Assembly: GCA_019218315.1 (NCBI GenBank)
Contig: JAHUUI010000001.1
Span: 231,722-295,721, forward strand
Reading direction: 5' to 3'
Length of the DNA: 64,000 bases
Source: Cardiobacteriaceae bacterium TAE3-ERU3
GTDB lineage: Bacteria; Pseudomonadota; Gammaproteobacteria; Cardiobacteriales; Cardiobacteriaceae
The notes beneath the pieces were generated by a model, which was not told where the DNA came from, did no database searches, and saw nothing but the letters and a program-made list of their open reading frames with translations. Positions 63,748-64,000 of the stretch are shown piece after piece (positions within the stretch are counted from its first letter, which is position 1; the number at the start of each line of letters is the position of its first letter). The translations under genes and the position numbers were made by a program.

Positions 63748-64000
63748 TGCGCGCCTATCAAGAACTCACCATTATTCCCGGTGACGACATCAATCCCTAT
63801 TTCATCTGGGGCAAACTATACATGCAACTGCACCTCGCACTCGTCGAGGTGCAGAATCCCGACGGACGGGTCAACATCGGCGTCAGTTTCCCCAAATACC
63901 GCTACCAACCCGACAGCGACAAACCCATAGCCACCCTCGGCAACCAACTGCGTATCTTTGCCCCTGACCGTGCACAACTTGAAACCCTGAACCTGAACAA
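63747..64000 (+). CDS. cas6f: type I-F crRNA-processing endonuclease Csy4 (Cas6f), cut by window edge
   Basis: Cleaves pre-crRNA at the base of the repeat hairpin. The first 84 codons are present: MRAYQELTIIPGDDINPYFIWG, then KLYMQLHLALVEV and NIGVSFPKYRY. The His in MQLHLAL is residue 29, the position of the catalytic His in Pseudomonas Csy4. The C-terminal RNA-binding part lies beyond the window, where a CRISPR array would also be expected. Confidence 0.92.
   Translation, partial: MRAYQELTIIPGDDINPYFIWGKLYMQLHLALVEVQNPDGRVNIGVSFPKYRYQPDSDKPIATLGNQLRIFAPDRAQLETLNLN

Overview
The window is 64 kb of a gammaproteobacterial chromosome of roughly even base composition. The evidence is the tRNA-tufB-secE-nusG-rplKAJL-rpoB order, an L10 leader RNA, an AcrR-type operator, WaaA and Lol genes, and an E. 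coli-like aryl polyene (APE) cluster. Genus cannot be fixed from the sequence alone; Cardiobacteriales is only a guess.

Layout. (1) 1-7764, minus strand: translation and transcription core, with tRNA-Tyr, tRNA-Gly, tRNA-Thr, tuf, tRNA-Trp, secE, nusG, rplK, rplA, L10 leader, rplJ, rplL and the first 820 codons of rpoB. (2) 8007-15274: housekeeping and envelope genes: apaH, waaA, a rhodanese-grxC pair, a single LolC/E-type permease with lolD, two small envelope genes, a His-Arg-Pro tRNA cluster and a lipoprotein. (3) 15325-30721: a phosphopantetheinyl transferase facing a tightly overlapping 17-gene APE operon. That operon holds a ketosynthase and chain-length factor, two acyl carrier proteins, ketoreductase, dehydratases, an AMP-ligase, acyltransferases, a glycosyltransferase and MMPL/LolA-type export proteins. 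(4) 30730-50714: a YbiO-like mechanosensitive channel, SstT, an MHS-type MFS transporter, a three-gene RND efflux operon with a divergent TetR repressor and clear shared operator, a DUF485-ActP acetate permease pair, two DUF945 paralogues, an HI0933-like flavoprotein and a VTT-domain membrane protein. (5) 50715-55441: a ugpBAEC glycerol-3-phosphate-type ABC operon with strong hairpins after ugpB. (6) 55499-55731: a MITE-like foldback element. (7) 55875-64000: a type I-F CRISPR-Cas locus (cas1, cas2-3, csy1, csy2, csy3, start of csy4). No regular CRISPR array lies in the window.

The most interesting item sits in the 242-bp gap between cas2-3 and csy1. On the minus strand there is a degenerate I-F mini-CRISPR: a repeat-like 28-mer ending in the canonical CTTAGAAA handle, a 20-nt spacer, then a second repeat-like 28-mer whose hairpin runs into T5 and looks like an intrinsic terminator. 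The spacer matches 17 of 20 positions of a sequence 106 bp away in the same gap. That match has a correct I-F 5'-CC PAM and lies directly upstream of the -35 box of the probable csy promoter. This is the architecture of a Cas-regulating guide RNA (CreR/CreA class): the Csy complex would be directed to repress its own operon.
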